Part shown: positions 33,613 through 45,300 of the stretch, piece after piece
How the letters are laid out: every line of letters starts with the position of its first letter
How positions within the stretch are numbered: position 1 is the first letter of the stretch
DNA from: Muscardinus avellanarius
Lineage: Eukaryota > Chordata > Mammalia > Rodentia > Gliridae
DNA length: 64,000 bases
Direction: 5' to 3'
Assembly: GCA_963383645.1 (NCBI GenBank)
Contig: OY726573.1
Location: 17,200,158-17,264,157, forward strand
Program-made: the position numbers and the translations under genes
Notes under the pieces: generated by a model
What the model was told of the DNA's origin: nothing
Seen by the model: the letters and a program-made list of their open reading frames with translations, nothing else
Database searches by the model: none

Positions 33613-33998
33613 TGTGGGGAGCCATTAAGGTCTTCCCCTTATCTTTACTAAAAGAATACTTCTGACTGTCCTTCCGCCCAGAGTCAACAAGGTTTGGGGT
33701 CATGGAGGTTTCAAAATAATTCTCTCAGAACTAATGATGCTATTGTTCTGTCTGAGTTAAGATTAGGTTTGTGTTGTTTGTGTTGCCCAAGGGTATTGTT
33801 TGACCTGCCCGTGTTATATGTACTTTGGACTTGTCTTTCTTGTATTCTGGGGTAACCTGAAGCTAGGAACTGTATAAATAACCACAGGAGAATAAACTTG
33901 GGGTCAGCCCAATAGAGATTGGCGACCCTCCCATGCTTGAATTGAATTCTTTCATCCTCACTCCTCTCTTTGGAACCCGTACTTTTGCCAGCTGGCTC
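33613..33998 (+). repeat. ERV right (3') LTR
   Basis: Pairs with 31921-32306. It follows a polypurine tract directly. Confidence 0.88.
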
Positions 33999-34530
33999 TG
34001 GCCCCAGCTGGCATCCCCCATCCACAGGGAGGAATTTCATCTTAACTTCTGGTGTGAAGCCTACAAGCTCCCCTGTCTTTGTCTAGATTTTCCTAGATTC
34101 CAGCATTACACTCTACCCGCCTCTCAACTACATAGTTCCAATTCTTTCTTCAAGAATCAGACCACCCATGTCTTTGGTGGAATTAAATGGGATCAGGGGC
34201 AAGAGACAACTTTGTTCATTTATAAAAGAGACCGTTTATATATACTGTTTCTGTTTTTAAACTGCCACAGATTATCAGATAAAGAAATAAAATTCTCAAG
34301 TTTGCTTTTCCTAAATTTTATTCAGATACAGAGGTTGGATTTTTACTGAATCCTCGTTTTGCACAAGGATAATCAAGATACATTTGGAAATCTTCAGTGA
34401 TTATATTAATTTGGAGCTTTCCACCTGGTGATCCGCAAAGTTACAGATATGGACCCTCTGGCTGAAGCGTGGAGACCAACTATCTGCAGCCAGTGCCACC
34501 TTCTTCAACTTGGCCCATTTATTCCCATTT
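33999..34530. other. No feature recognised
   Basis: AT-rich sequence after the ERV with no family I can name. Confidence 0.3.
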
Positions 34531-34534
34531 TCTA

Positions 34535-34541
34535 TTTTTTT

Positions 34542-34577
<36 letters not shown>

Positions 34578-34793
34578 TTTTTCTTTTTTTTTTTTTTTTT
34601 TTTTTTTTTGGTGGTACTGGGGTTCCTGGAAGCCCTTCTATCTCCGGGCTACACTCCCAGACCTATTTTTACATTTTTATTTGGAAACAGGGTCTCCTAA
34701 GCCAGCGCACGCGGCTGGCTTCGAACCTGCGCGATCCTCCTGTCTCTGCCTCCCAAGCGTGGGGATTACAAGCGTGCGCCACCACGCCCGGCC
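34535..34793 (-). mobile_element. (TTTC)n plus young-type B1-ID SINE
   Basis: (TTTC)n and T-run (34538-34609), which is the antisense of a degenerated A-tail, followed by a compact-subfamily SINE (about 34610-34793) ending 'cgccaccacgcccggcc'. Confidence 0.88.
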
Positions 34794-36059
34794 TATTCCC
34801 ATCTTCTAAGCGAACCCCGACATGAAAATCGTGAGAGTCATGCATCTGGAGGCTCTCCCATGGTTGCTTTGGGTGTGTGTAGCTACGGGACACACGTTAA
34901 AATCCTATTCTGTTTCAAGGAGAAAAAAAATTGTATATTCTTTATTCTTCTGACAATATTTTACTTAAAATCCCTTTGGTCTAAGTTCTTTTCTATCATT
35001 AATGCAAAGAATCTTTTTGTTGTTAAACTTAATTTAGGTTTGCCAAGACTGCCTGCTGCCTCGGCATCTATGTGTTGAGACCCCACTCCACATAGTTAAT
35101 CGGCAACAAGCCCCGAGAATGAGGTGTCGTCTCTGGCCAAAGTACCCCCCACTTTTAGATACCCTTCATGACTATTATTTTCTTGGTAATGATTCCTTTT
35201 AACTCTCTACGCGAATTGCTCCGGTGATGTGAGACCAGGACTATGAAAGAGATTGAGTCCGTGAAAATAAATTCTCTAATAATTTGTCTAAACGCCCTTG
35301 TCTTTGCTCAATAGTAATGAAAAAACTGGCCAGAACTCAGATGCTGTGATAAGCATTCCAGCTGCAGCAATCACAAAGGGTCTCCGACCCTCATTCCTAT
35401 CACTAATTTAGGTTAAGCCATTAACTCTCCCTCATTCCTATCACTAACTTAGGTTAAGCCATTAACTCCGGTAAGGTAGCTCAGTTCAAGGTAAACTGTT
35501 TACCCTGGAGATCCTGCCTAGAGACAGAGAAGATAAAACCTTGTGTGTGACTTCGAAGCAATTTAGTTGATGAACAACTTAGTTGCCCAAATACAATAGA
35601 GCCAAGGAAAAAGATTGTTGACTTTTACGCCCAGTGTGAACATTCCTGGAGACAGAGAGACTGGCCGCATGGTTAGGAATGAATATGACAAAATAAAGGA
35701 CAGACGTTCTAAATATGTATGTATGAAGGAAAGGAAATACCGTAAGAGTAAGAAAAGCATTTTTGCATGAAGAAGAGCTTATCATAAGAAAGTCCCAACT
35801 GGGAAAGAAAGGAATTAGAAGGTTAAAAGCAGGTTTCAGAGGATTTGTGACAGGGAAATGGATTATTAAAGATGAGTAGGCTTTTAATAGGCTTGTCGTC
35901 TAAAGAAGAGTGCTCAGCAGTTAAGGAAATACATCTGACAATTAAAACCAAGAACTTTGTGGTGTTATTTGTGGTATTTTGTCTGCCAAACTGTGTTGTG
36001 AATTTGCTTAAGCTTTCAGATTTAGAAGATAAGATGCCAACACCTGAAGAAACTCTATT
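34794..36059. other. No gene recognised
   Basis: AT-rich sequence with a tandem repetition of 'ctcattcctatcactaa' blocks near 35390-35460. No coding signal is visible. Confidence 0.35.
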
Positions 36060-36470
36060 GCATCCATCTGAATCACCACATCTCCCCACACTTGCTATAT
36101 GAACTGAGCCCAGAAGATGGAAAGTTCCAAGAAAGTTAAAGAAGATTCTCCGAGAAGCCCCCAAGCCTTGGGCATGCCTGTTTCTCCTGGGAGGTCGCCC
36201 CCTGGAACTGCTTATCTGCAAGACCCGGGAAAGAATCCGGAGTTAATCTCTCGAAGGCCAACAGCCAGCTGAAGGACTAGTTTTATTACCTTTGTTTACA
36301 TGTCATTCATTATTATTTCACAGTGATTGCATTCACCCCCTCTTCTCTTTATCATTAACTTTACTGGTGAAGGGTATAAATTTTTGGGTTTTTTGTAATA
36401 AAGTGTCATTGGCTCAAGAAGCCTTTGTCCATCTCAGGTTCTTTCCAAAGCGTCGTCCCTAAAAACTTAA
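36060..36470 (+). mobile_element. LTR-like sequence (tentative)
   Basis: TATA-like 'gggtataaatttttgg' at about 36374, followed about 25 bp later by 'gtaataaagtgtcattggc', the compact promoter/polyadenylation spacing seen in LTRs. Boundaries and duplication were not found, so this is a weak call. Confidence 0.4.
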
Positions 36471-36628
36471 GGAATTCATAGAGGGGAAAGAATCACTGCA
36501 GATAAGTTTCTGCAGAACTTCACCTGCCTTTTGCCCCATCTTTCTGAGGATTTGACTGGGAGCGGACAATAACGACCCGACTGAGTTTAGTCTGCAACAT
36601 AGGTTCAAAATGAAATTTGGGCAAGATA

Positions 36629-36810
36629 AACAGCCAGGCACGGGGCACACATCACAGGACTCGGAGGCTGAGCCGAGGATCGCAGGTTCAATGCCAGGTT
36701 CGGCAACTTAGTGAGGCTCTCTGAAACCCTGTTTCCAAACAAAAAATAGGACAGGACTGGGGGTAGAATGCTCTTGAGTTCAATCCCCAGCACCACAGTA
36801 AAGGAAGGGG
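36629..36810 (+). mobile_element. Degenerate B1-ID SINE
   Basis: Sense copy with a diverged B1 half and an ID half ending 'ttcaatccccagcaccac'. It lies just beyond the ALOX15 3' end. Confidence 0.65.
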
Positions 36811-37068
36811 GAGGGAATCATAAAAGGTGTGGGGCAATATGTCCCCCGCCCTACTGTGTACTTGAAGTGGTTTTTACAGATACGGCTATTGTGTGCACTG
36901 GGGGAGACCTGAGCAGTGAGGGAGGAGGAGAGGGAGGAGGGCGGAGGGACAGGGGCCCAGGCGGTGCATCTAGAATAAATGTGTTCACTATGGGAAGGAG
37001 ACTCTTTGCAGCGGGACCTGGGGGAGGGAGGCCTTGGGTGGCACGGGTTGTGGGTGACTTGGGGACAC

Positions 37069-40000
37069 TCATATGGCCACACTGTTTTCCACCAGGCTGG
37101 GCCGCAGGTACTCGTAGGGTATGTCCAGGCTTTCGTTTCGCATCTCGATTTCCTTATCCAGGACGGCCAGCTCCTCCCTGAACTTCTTCAGCACAGCCTT
37201 GGGCTCAGAGCCTGAAAAGTACTCCTCCTCATGCTGGCCCAGAGGCACCTAGGATGGACGGGAAAAGAGCTGCACCCTACGGTGCCAGTTTGGGGCTGCA
37301 CGTCCCCCTCTTCTCGGGACCCTGGGCACCTGGCTCTCACCATAACGGGCTGGCGTCTGCCCAGCTGCCAAGTGATGGTCATCTGGAGAATGGACTGACG
37401 GATGTCGGGCAGCGAGGCCATCACCGTCTTCATTGTTGCATCCTTGGTGGTGGGCGGGGGCAGCCGCATGGTGCAGGGCGCATTGGGGACCCAAGAGTAC
37501 CAGTCCAGCTGTGGAGGGGCAGAGACTGGGGTCAAGACCGGCCGAGCATGAAAGCCCCTTGGCCACCTGCACGCGGCGCCTCCCGTGCAGGCCACATGCT
37601 CCCAGCCGCCTCCCCCTGGCAGGTACCTGGCCCAGGTGGATGGAGGAGTGCTGGCCGGTGCAGGTGAAGATGCACACGGTGACAAAGTGACAAGCCTGGG
37701 CCAGAGACTGCAGAGAGGAGGGAAACCCTAGGAGAGTGGGGAGTTAGAGCCGTGAGGCCAGGCACAGGAGCTGAGCTGAGACACCCAGAGAGAACGAGGG
37801 CGGAGCAGATGCCAGATCCCGGTGTGGTGGTGCACGCCAGTGAGCCCAGTACTCGAGAGGCTGAGGACCGCAGGTTCAAGGCCAGTCGTGCACCTTGGAG
37901 AGACGCTTAGCAACTCAGCAAGGCCTTGTTTCAAAATAAAAGGGCTGGGGCCTTTGGGTTCCATCCCCAATACAGAAACTACCAAAAAAGGGGAGGGAAT
38001 AAGAAGAGGTGCCAGGGTTGTGTGTGGTGATGCACACCCGCTCCTGTGATCCAAGTACCTGGGAGGCTAGAAAAGGAGGATTATGAATTCAAGGCCATCC
38101 TCAGCAACCTAATGACATCCTCAGAAGTTGGGGGTTTTTTTTCTTCCCCTTTTGTGGTTCTGGAGATGGAACCCAGGGGCATTCTACCCCCCAAGCAACA
38201 CCCCTAATCCTATTTTTTTTTTTTATTCTTTATGTTGAAACAGGGTCTCACTGAGCTGCAAAGGGCCTAAGTAGCTGAGGCTGTCCACAACTGCGATCCT
38301 CCTGTCTCAGGCCCCCAAATGCTGGGATTACAAGCGTGCACCACCATGCCAGGCCTTATTCTTTATTTTGAAAGAGGGTCTCACTGAGTTGCAAAAGGCT
38401 GGTCGGCAATTCCAGATCCTTGTGTCTCAGCCTACCAAATGCTGAGACTCCAAGCCTGTGCCACCACCCCCAGCTGATTCTCAGCAATTTAACGGGGCCC
38501 TGTTTCACAATGATGGATAAGAAGGGCTGTGGGTGTTGCTTGAATGTATGACACCCCTGGGTTCAATCCCAGTACCACAAAAAGAAAGAAAAGCGGGGTG
38601 CCAGAAACTCTCAGCAACTTGTGGAAACCCACAGCTGAGCATCCCAAGCTTTTGGCTGGGGTTGGGGTGGGAAAGGAGGAGCGCCCCGGGAGAGCCCCAA
38701 CCAGTGGGGCTAGAGCTGGCTCTCAAGAGACAGGGTGTCGTCTCCCCCAGGTGTTCAGCTGTCTGGGCTGCGTCACGTCGGCGGCCAAAGTGGGGAGATT
38801 TACACCACGGGAATGGGCAGAGGCCACGAGTCGGGCTCTTGTTCTGGAGAGCCACATGGTACGCACAAGCCCTGTTCCCACTGCTCTTGGGAGTTTTTAG
38901 GGGGTTGGAGGTGCTTTCGGAAGATTCTATCAAAGCAGAAGGCATCCTGAGGAGAGCTCTAGAGCCTGTGTCTTAGTTCTCAGAGACCCCTGTTACCTCG
39001 ATCCTGGGCCCCCAGCAGCCCAACCTCGGTGATCTCCCGACACCAGCTCTGCAGCTCGTGGTCCTCCCTCACAGCCGCGTCCGTCTGGTAGTAGAGGTTC
39101 ACCATTCCTTCCACGTACCTGTGGGCAGGAGTGAGCGCGGAGAGCTGAAGCCTGTGTGCCTGGTTCACGTGGCCAGGCCGGGGCATCAGCCCAGCCAAGA
39201 CGCAGCCCACAGCCCGCCTGTTCCTCTAGCTGCCATTGCCACTACCGCTGCTGTTGCTCCTCCTCCTCCTCCTCCTCCTCCTCTCCTCCTCCTCCCCTCC
39301 TCTCCTCCTCCTCTCCTCCTCCTCTCCTTCTCCTCTCCTCCTCCTCTCCTCCTCCTCTCCTCCTCCTCTCCTCCTCCTCCTCCTCCTCCTCCTCCTCTTC
39401 CGCCTTCTCCTCCTTTCTCTCTCTTCTTTTTGGTACTAGGAATTGACTCCAGGGGTATTCTATCTCCAAGCTATACCTCCAGCTCTTTTTATTTATTGTG
39501 AAGCAGATTCTCACTAAGTTGCTGAAGGTCCCACTAATTTGCTGGGGCTGGCCTCTTGTGATCCTCCTGCCTCAGTCTCCCAAGTACTGGGATTACAGGT
39601 GTGTGCCACCGCACCCCTCATCTCCTTGCCTTCTTCTCCACCTTACCTCAAGGGCCCCGTCTTCCCACTGGCCTTACCGATAGAGGATTTCCCAGAGCCG
39701 CAGGGCATCTTGGGCATAGAAGCAAGACTTGATGCCCAGGAGCCCCCGCTCAGCCAGGTCGTCAGGTGGACAGAGTGAGCTGTAGGTCAGAAGGGCCCCT
39801 GCTCGCTTGAGCAGCTCCAGGTGGCCGCCCCCACCTGAGCTCACCACCTGAGGAGCGAGGACCAAGGGCGTCAGCCACAGGCACAGAGAGCGGCCCTGAT
39901 CACAGAGCTGGAGGGAGAGCCAACTGAGATCGCCCCTCCCTTCCCGGTACCTGGTCGAAAATTCCAGAGTCAGAGACCAGCCCATTCCTGGCCCGGAGGT

Positions 40001-41019
40001 TAATTTCCATGGTGTATCTCAGGTGAGGAATTATAAGCTGGGGGAGAGAAGCAAGGAAAGTAAGAGTGGGGCGGTGGCAGGTGCCTGCAGGACACAGGCT
40101 GGGAAGGGGCAGGCGGGTCTGCAGGGACAGCGCAGCCGGGCTCAGGGTTGACTTCACTGCCTGATCCCTACCTCACACCCTGACTTAGCGCTTCATCACA
40201 CCTCAAGGAAATCATTCTCTTTCCCTTTCATATTCTCTTCATGAGTCCAGACCAATGTTCTCCAACCATTTTTCTTTTCATGAACAATCCCTAAGAATCC
40301 TTGGGACTTTCTTTTTCCTAATCCCCCCATGGAATTTTTTTTGGGGGAAGGAGGATTTAGGATGTTTTGTTTTTTGTTGTTGCTGTTGCTGTTGTTTGGT
40401 GCTGGGGATTGAACCTAGGGGATTTTTACCTCTGAGCTACACCCACAACCATCTTTATTTTGAAACAGGATCTCACTAAGTTGCTGAGACTGGCCTCAAC
40501 CCTGCAGTCCTCCTGCAGTCCCCCAGTGGTGTTTCACTCTCCCCTGGGAAGACACAACTGCACCCCTGAGAGGGTGCGGTCTGAGCTGGCTGCCCCAGGA
40601 CCTCATCTGCTCCCTCTCTCCATCTCTCACCTTTCTGTTCTTCAAAGGGCCATGCTCAGGGGCGCATCTCAGGACCTTTGCCCGGGCTGTTGTGTGAGCC
40701 CTGAACGCTGGCCTGGCCCCTCACTGGCTGCCTCCCTCCTCTCAGCCTCCACGTCAGCTCTTCAAGGCACCATTCCTGACCTCCTGCTCTACACACGCCA
40801 GCACCCCACGGCTTGCGCTCCCTGCGCCATAGGTGTCACAGCCCAAATGCTCCATACACCTTCACTGTCTGCCCCCTGGCTGGACATGAAACTCCCAGCA
40901 GCCAGAGTGGTTCTGGCCCCGGAGGAAACACCAGTCAACATCTTAATGGTGAACATTTTGCTCTCATTGTAATAAGGGAGGCCACGGTTGACCTGAGCCC
41001 CTCTAACAGGCCAATGTTA

Positions 41020-41068
<49 letters not shown>

Positions 41069-42289
41069 GGATATAACCCAGGGCCATTCTACCTTTCTGT
41101 TACGCCCCAGTCTCTTTTATTTTTTATTTTGAAACAGGTTCTCACTATTTTGCAGCAAGTTGAGGGTCTCCCTAACTAGCTGAGGCTGTCCTAGAACCTG
41201 TGATCCTCCTGTCTCATCCTTCCAAGTACTGGATTTACAGGTGTGCATCATGATGCCCAGCTGGGCCTGTGTTACTAATTTTGAACCCTTCAGTGACTAG
41301 ATAGAAAGATTTTTCATGTTCTTTGTGTGGTTTCCTCTAATTGAATGAAATTTTAGTCATTTGCATGTACTGTTTATGTACCATATGGACATTTGTGCTT
41401 TATACATGAAAAAGGAATTTTGCACCCCTTTCCCAAGAATCGTTCTCAGTTCCCTGGGAGTCAGAGGTGCTACCACCCACTGAGGAGCCGCCAGGCCACC
41501 TGCCCTCCCTCGCTCTCCTGGCCCCTGGGTGCTTCGTGCCAGAGGTGGCAGTGAGCGTCAGGGCGGGGAGAGCGGCAGGCCGGGGGAAGGGAAGTGGGTT
41601 ACCTTGAAGATCGGATGGACGGACGGAAGGCTCCTCATGGTGGCCACTGCAAACACCTCGGCCATCAAGTGTCCCCGCAGAAGATGGGACTGCAGCTCGT
41701 GAAGCTGGAAGTCCGAGCTGCGGACCCAGCATTTGGCCAGGAGCCAGGCCATCGGCGGATCCGTGGGCACGAAGAGCGGCGGAGGGGCCGATCCGATCCT
41801 CGGCAGCTGGAGCTGGACAAGGGCGAGAGCGGGAAGGGAGGGCTGCGAGGGGCTGGGCCAGGCGTCCTGTGCTGCCCTGGCCCCGCACCTTTAACCTCTC
41901 TTCCTCCGCCAAGTTGTTAAAATGTTTACTGGTGCATTGCAATTACACACCGGCGTGAGATTCAAAGTGAGGCGGCCACACATGCAGGCAGCCCTTGCTG
42001 CGTTTCCTCCACATCCCGCCCCACTCCTTGCTAGAGAGGTTGGTAGTGACGCCTCCATGTAGGGACGTACAATTATTTGAAAGAGTTAGCATGGTGGCGC
42101 ACACCTATAATTCCAGCATTAGGAGGCGGAGACAGGAGGATCGCAGTTCATGGACAGCCTCAGCTACCTAGTGAGGCCCTCTACAACTTAGTGAGACCCT
42201 GTTTCAAAATAAAGAATAAAAAATAGGGCAGGGGGTGTAGCTTGGAGGTCGAATGCCCCTGGGTTCCATCCCCAGACCCGCAAAAAAAA

Positions 42290-42323
<34 letters not shown>

Positions 42324-45300
42324 TATCTTTGCTCAGTCTTCTTCTCCCCTCCCCACCTACCTTCCCCATAGGCTGCTCACAGTCTCCCTACATTGCTGAG
42401 GCTGGTCACAAACCCGTGACCCTTCTGTCTCAGCTCCCAGTGCAGGGATTACAGGGGTGTACCACCACACCTCGCCTAACTTTGGTTCTTTTGTTTCTGC
42501 TCTGTGGCCTCTTCTGCAGCTCTGTGCCTGGCTCTCCCTTTCCCTGCCCTGGAGCCCCCTGGACCTCCCTCTGCACTCCGTCCATGCCTGTGGCTGCTGT
42601 GCGCTCGGGGCCCAGAGTGTCAGCGTGAGACTGGAATCCCGACGCTCAGCACCCCCAGGCGGCACCTGCACACGGCTGCCTGCCAAGGTGCCACGGGTCC
42701 TTCACCACAGCCCTCGCCAGCGTCCTCGTTCTCAGCTCAGCCTGGGAGCCTCCCCCGCCACGAGCCGAAGTCCTCCACCCGCTCACCTGGATGGCCATGG
42801 GCAAGAGCTGCCCATCAGGCTGCAGCTTCAGCATGACCAGAGGGGCGGCCAGGTGCTGCTGGCTGCAGCTGATGACGTTGGCCTTGATCCCATCCAGCAG
42901 AGAGAAGTCCGCTTCAAACAGGGTGCCGCCCTGGGGGAGAGGCCAGGCTCCCTCAGCGGCTGCTCCTCCCGCCCTGGCTCGCCTGCTCTGCGCAGGCAGT
43001 GGGTCACCTGCTCGTTATTTCACAGAATTCTGGGTGGGGGCTGCTGGGGATTGAACCCAAGAACATTCTGCCCTGAACTACACCTCCACCCCACTTTTGA
43101 GGGCTCTCTTTCATTGTGGCTTTGTTTTGCTTTGTTGTTGTTGTTTGTTTGTTGTGTGTGGTACTGGGGACTAAACCCAGGGGCATTCTACCCCCAAGCT
43201 GCACCCCCAGCCCTATTTTATTTTTATTTTGAAACACAGTCTTGCAAGGTTACTGATAATCTCACTATTTGCCAAGACTGTCCTCAAGCCTGTGATCCTC
43301 CTGTCTCAGCCTCCCAAGTACTGGGATTACAGGCAAGTGCCAACACACCTGGCTGGTTTGAATACCTGTTTGTGTGCCCAGATTGTATGTGTGTGTTCTA
43401 CCACTGAGCTACACTCCCAACCTTTTATTTATTTATTTTAAACAAGGTCTTGCTAAATTGCTGAGGGACCTCATTAAGTTGCTGGGCCTGGCCTTGAACC
43501 TGTGATCCCCCCGTCTGAGCCTCCCAAGTACTGGAATGACAGGTGTGTGCACCACCATGTCTGGCTTTGGACCCCAATTTTCATACTCTGCATCCTCCCT
43601 GACTCCTTACCACCTGACTCCTTAGCACCAAGGCCCAGCCACGTTTCTTTACTTTGACTCTGTCTCTATGAAGTGTCCCACCTTTACACCCTCACAAGAT
43701 GCTATTCTCACATGGAGAAGAAGCCTGGACCAGTCCTTGATCAACATCGCTCAGGATTTCTCCGTAGGATTCCTTCTAGCCAACCACAGTGAGCCGGCCC
43801 ACAGTGGACCTTACAGCAGTGTCGCCCATGCTAACACCACAGCCTACCCAGGCTCTGACGTCCATACCTGCAGCTCCTCCTCCAGCCGGGCCTGCAGTTC
43901 CTCCATCCCTGGAGGGAAAACGAGGCGGGCAGGAAGGCGGATGGAGCGCCTCAGCAGCATGGGGTTGGCGCCATTGAGAAACTGGTACCCAAAGAAGGCA
44001 TCCTCCTTCCAGGACCGCTGTACTCTCTCTGGGGATGGCAGATGCTCAAGGTGTGTGATCTGAGCTCCTGGTCCTTCCAACCCCTCCAAACTGTCCCTGC
44101 TTCATCCCAGTCCGGTAACCCAGGCCTCTGGCTTCTCAACCCTGTTTCTTCCTATTTCCCCCTGGGTGGGGTCAAGGGAAAGGGTCCTGGAAGGAGTGCC
44201 AGGGTAGAGAGACTGACCAGCCAGCTTGCCGTAGCCACACCACACAAGCTGGTTAAAGTCCTCCAGGTCATCCCATTTGGTCACCAAATACACAAATCTT
44301 TTGACAGTGAGTTCTGCCAGCCTTTGGGGAAGAGTGGGACAGTTATTCTTAGAGTAAAACATCACTGAGAGGGGTCCAGCACATTGACCTGCACTAGACC
44401 AGCACACCCCAGCTCTCACCCCACGGCCAGCGAGGCTTCAAAGTCAATTTTCTTGTTCTCCAGAAACCGCTCATCTGCGGGGAGGTCAGATAAACTGGCC
44501 CCAGCCACATTCAGGATCAGGCCAGCCTTCCAGTTGCCCCACCTGTGAGGGAGAGATGGAATCAGGCGGGTGCTCCCAGGGCCAGCAGCTCCCTGAGGAG
44601 GGGCGGGGCTCACCGGTACAGCTTCCTTCTCTCCTCCAACTCCTCTTCCCTGTGTTTCTTGAACAGGCCTTGAGTGTCTCCAACCATCGTGCAGCCTGGA
44701 AGTGCGGGAGGGGCGCGTGTGGATCTGCTGAGGGCTCGCCCTGTCCCTGCCAGGCAGCCCTCGCGGTGGCTCTGGGGGCTGGCCTCTCCCCCAGTCCATG
44801 CCTTTCCTGAGCTCCACCCAGCACCAGCGCCAGCACCCCTTACCATTTTTTATTTTCCTTGTACCAGGGACATTTCAGCTAAACCCCCAGACCTTTTTAT
44901 TTTTTCTTTTGAAACTGGTCTCACTAAGTTGCTGAGGCTGACATTGAAATACAATCCTCCTGTCTCAGCCTCCCAAGCACTAGGATTACAGGTGTGCACC
45001 ACTGCCTTTGGCTTGGGCTGTACATTTATTTATTTGTTATTCATTCATTCATTCTATCATTCACTGTTACTAAAGATAGAACTCAGGAGCATTCTACCTC
45101 TAAGCTACACCCCAACCCTATTTTTTATTCAGAAACAACATCTAAGTTGCTGAGGCTGACCTCTAACCTGCAATCCTCAGGTCTCTGACTCCCTAATTCT
45201 GGGATTACAAGTGTGTGCCACCAAGCCCGCCCACCCGGCTAACCCTTGGGTGTGAGGACTCCCAAGAGCCCCGCCCACGGGTCCCAGCCCCACACCCGCC

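Larger units (their letters stand above)
31921..33998 (+). mobile_element. Deleted betaretrovirus-like ERV with paired LTRs
   Basis: Two near-identical direct repeats of about 386 bp (31921-32306 and 33613-33998) start TGTGGGGAGCC and carry a polyadenylation signal ('gagaataaacttgg'). A polypurine tract ('aagaaagggagaac') lies just before the right copy. The internal region is only 1.3 kb and has a gag remnant joined to an integrase remnant; nearly all of gag-pol and env is missing. CCCAGC before the left LTR recurs at 34003-34008, but the exact LTR end and duplication are unresolved. Two SINEs inserted later. It cannot encode a functional virus. Confidence 0.88.

Noticed and set aside
39236..39514. 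Poly-Leu/Ser/Glu open frames
   Set aside because: Encoded by the (TCC)n microsatellite in ALOX15 intron 10.
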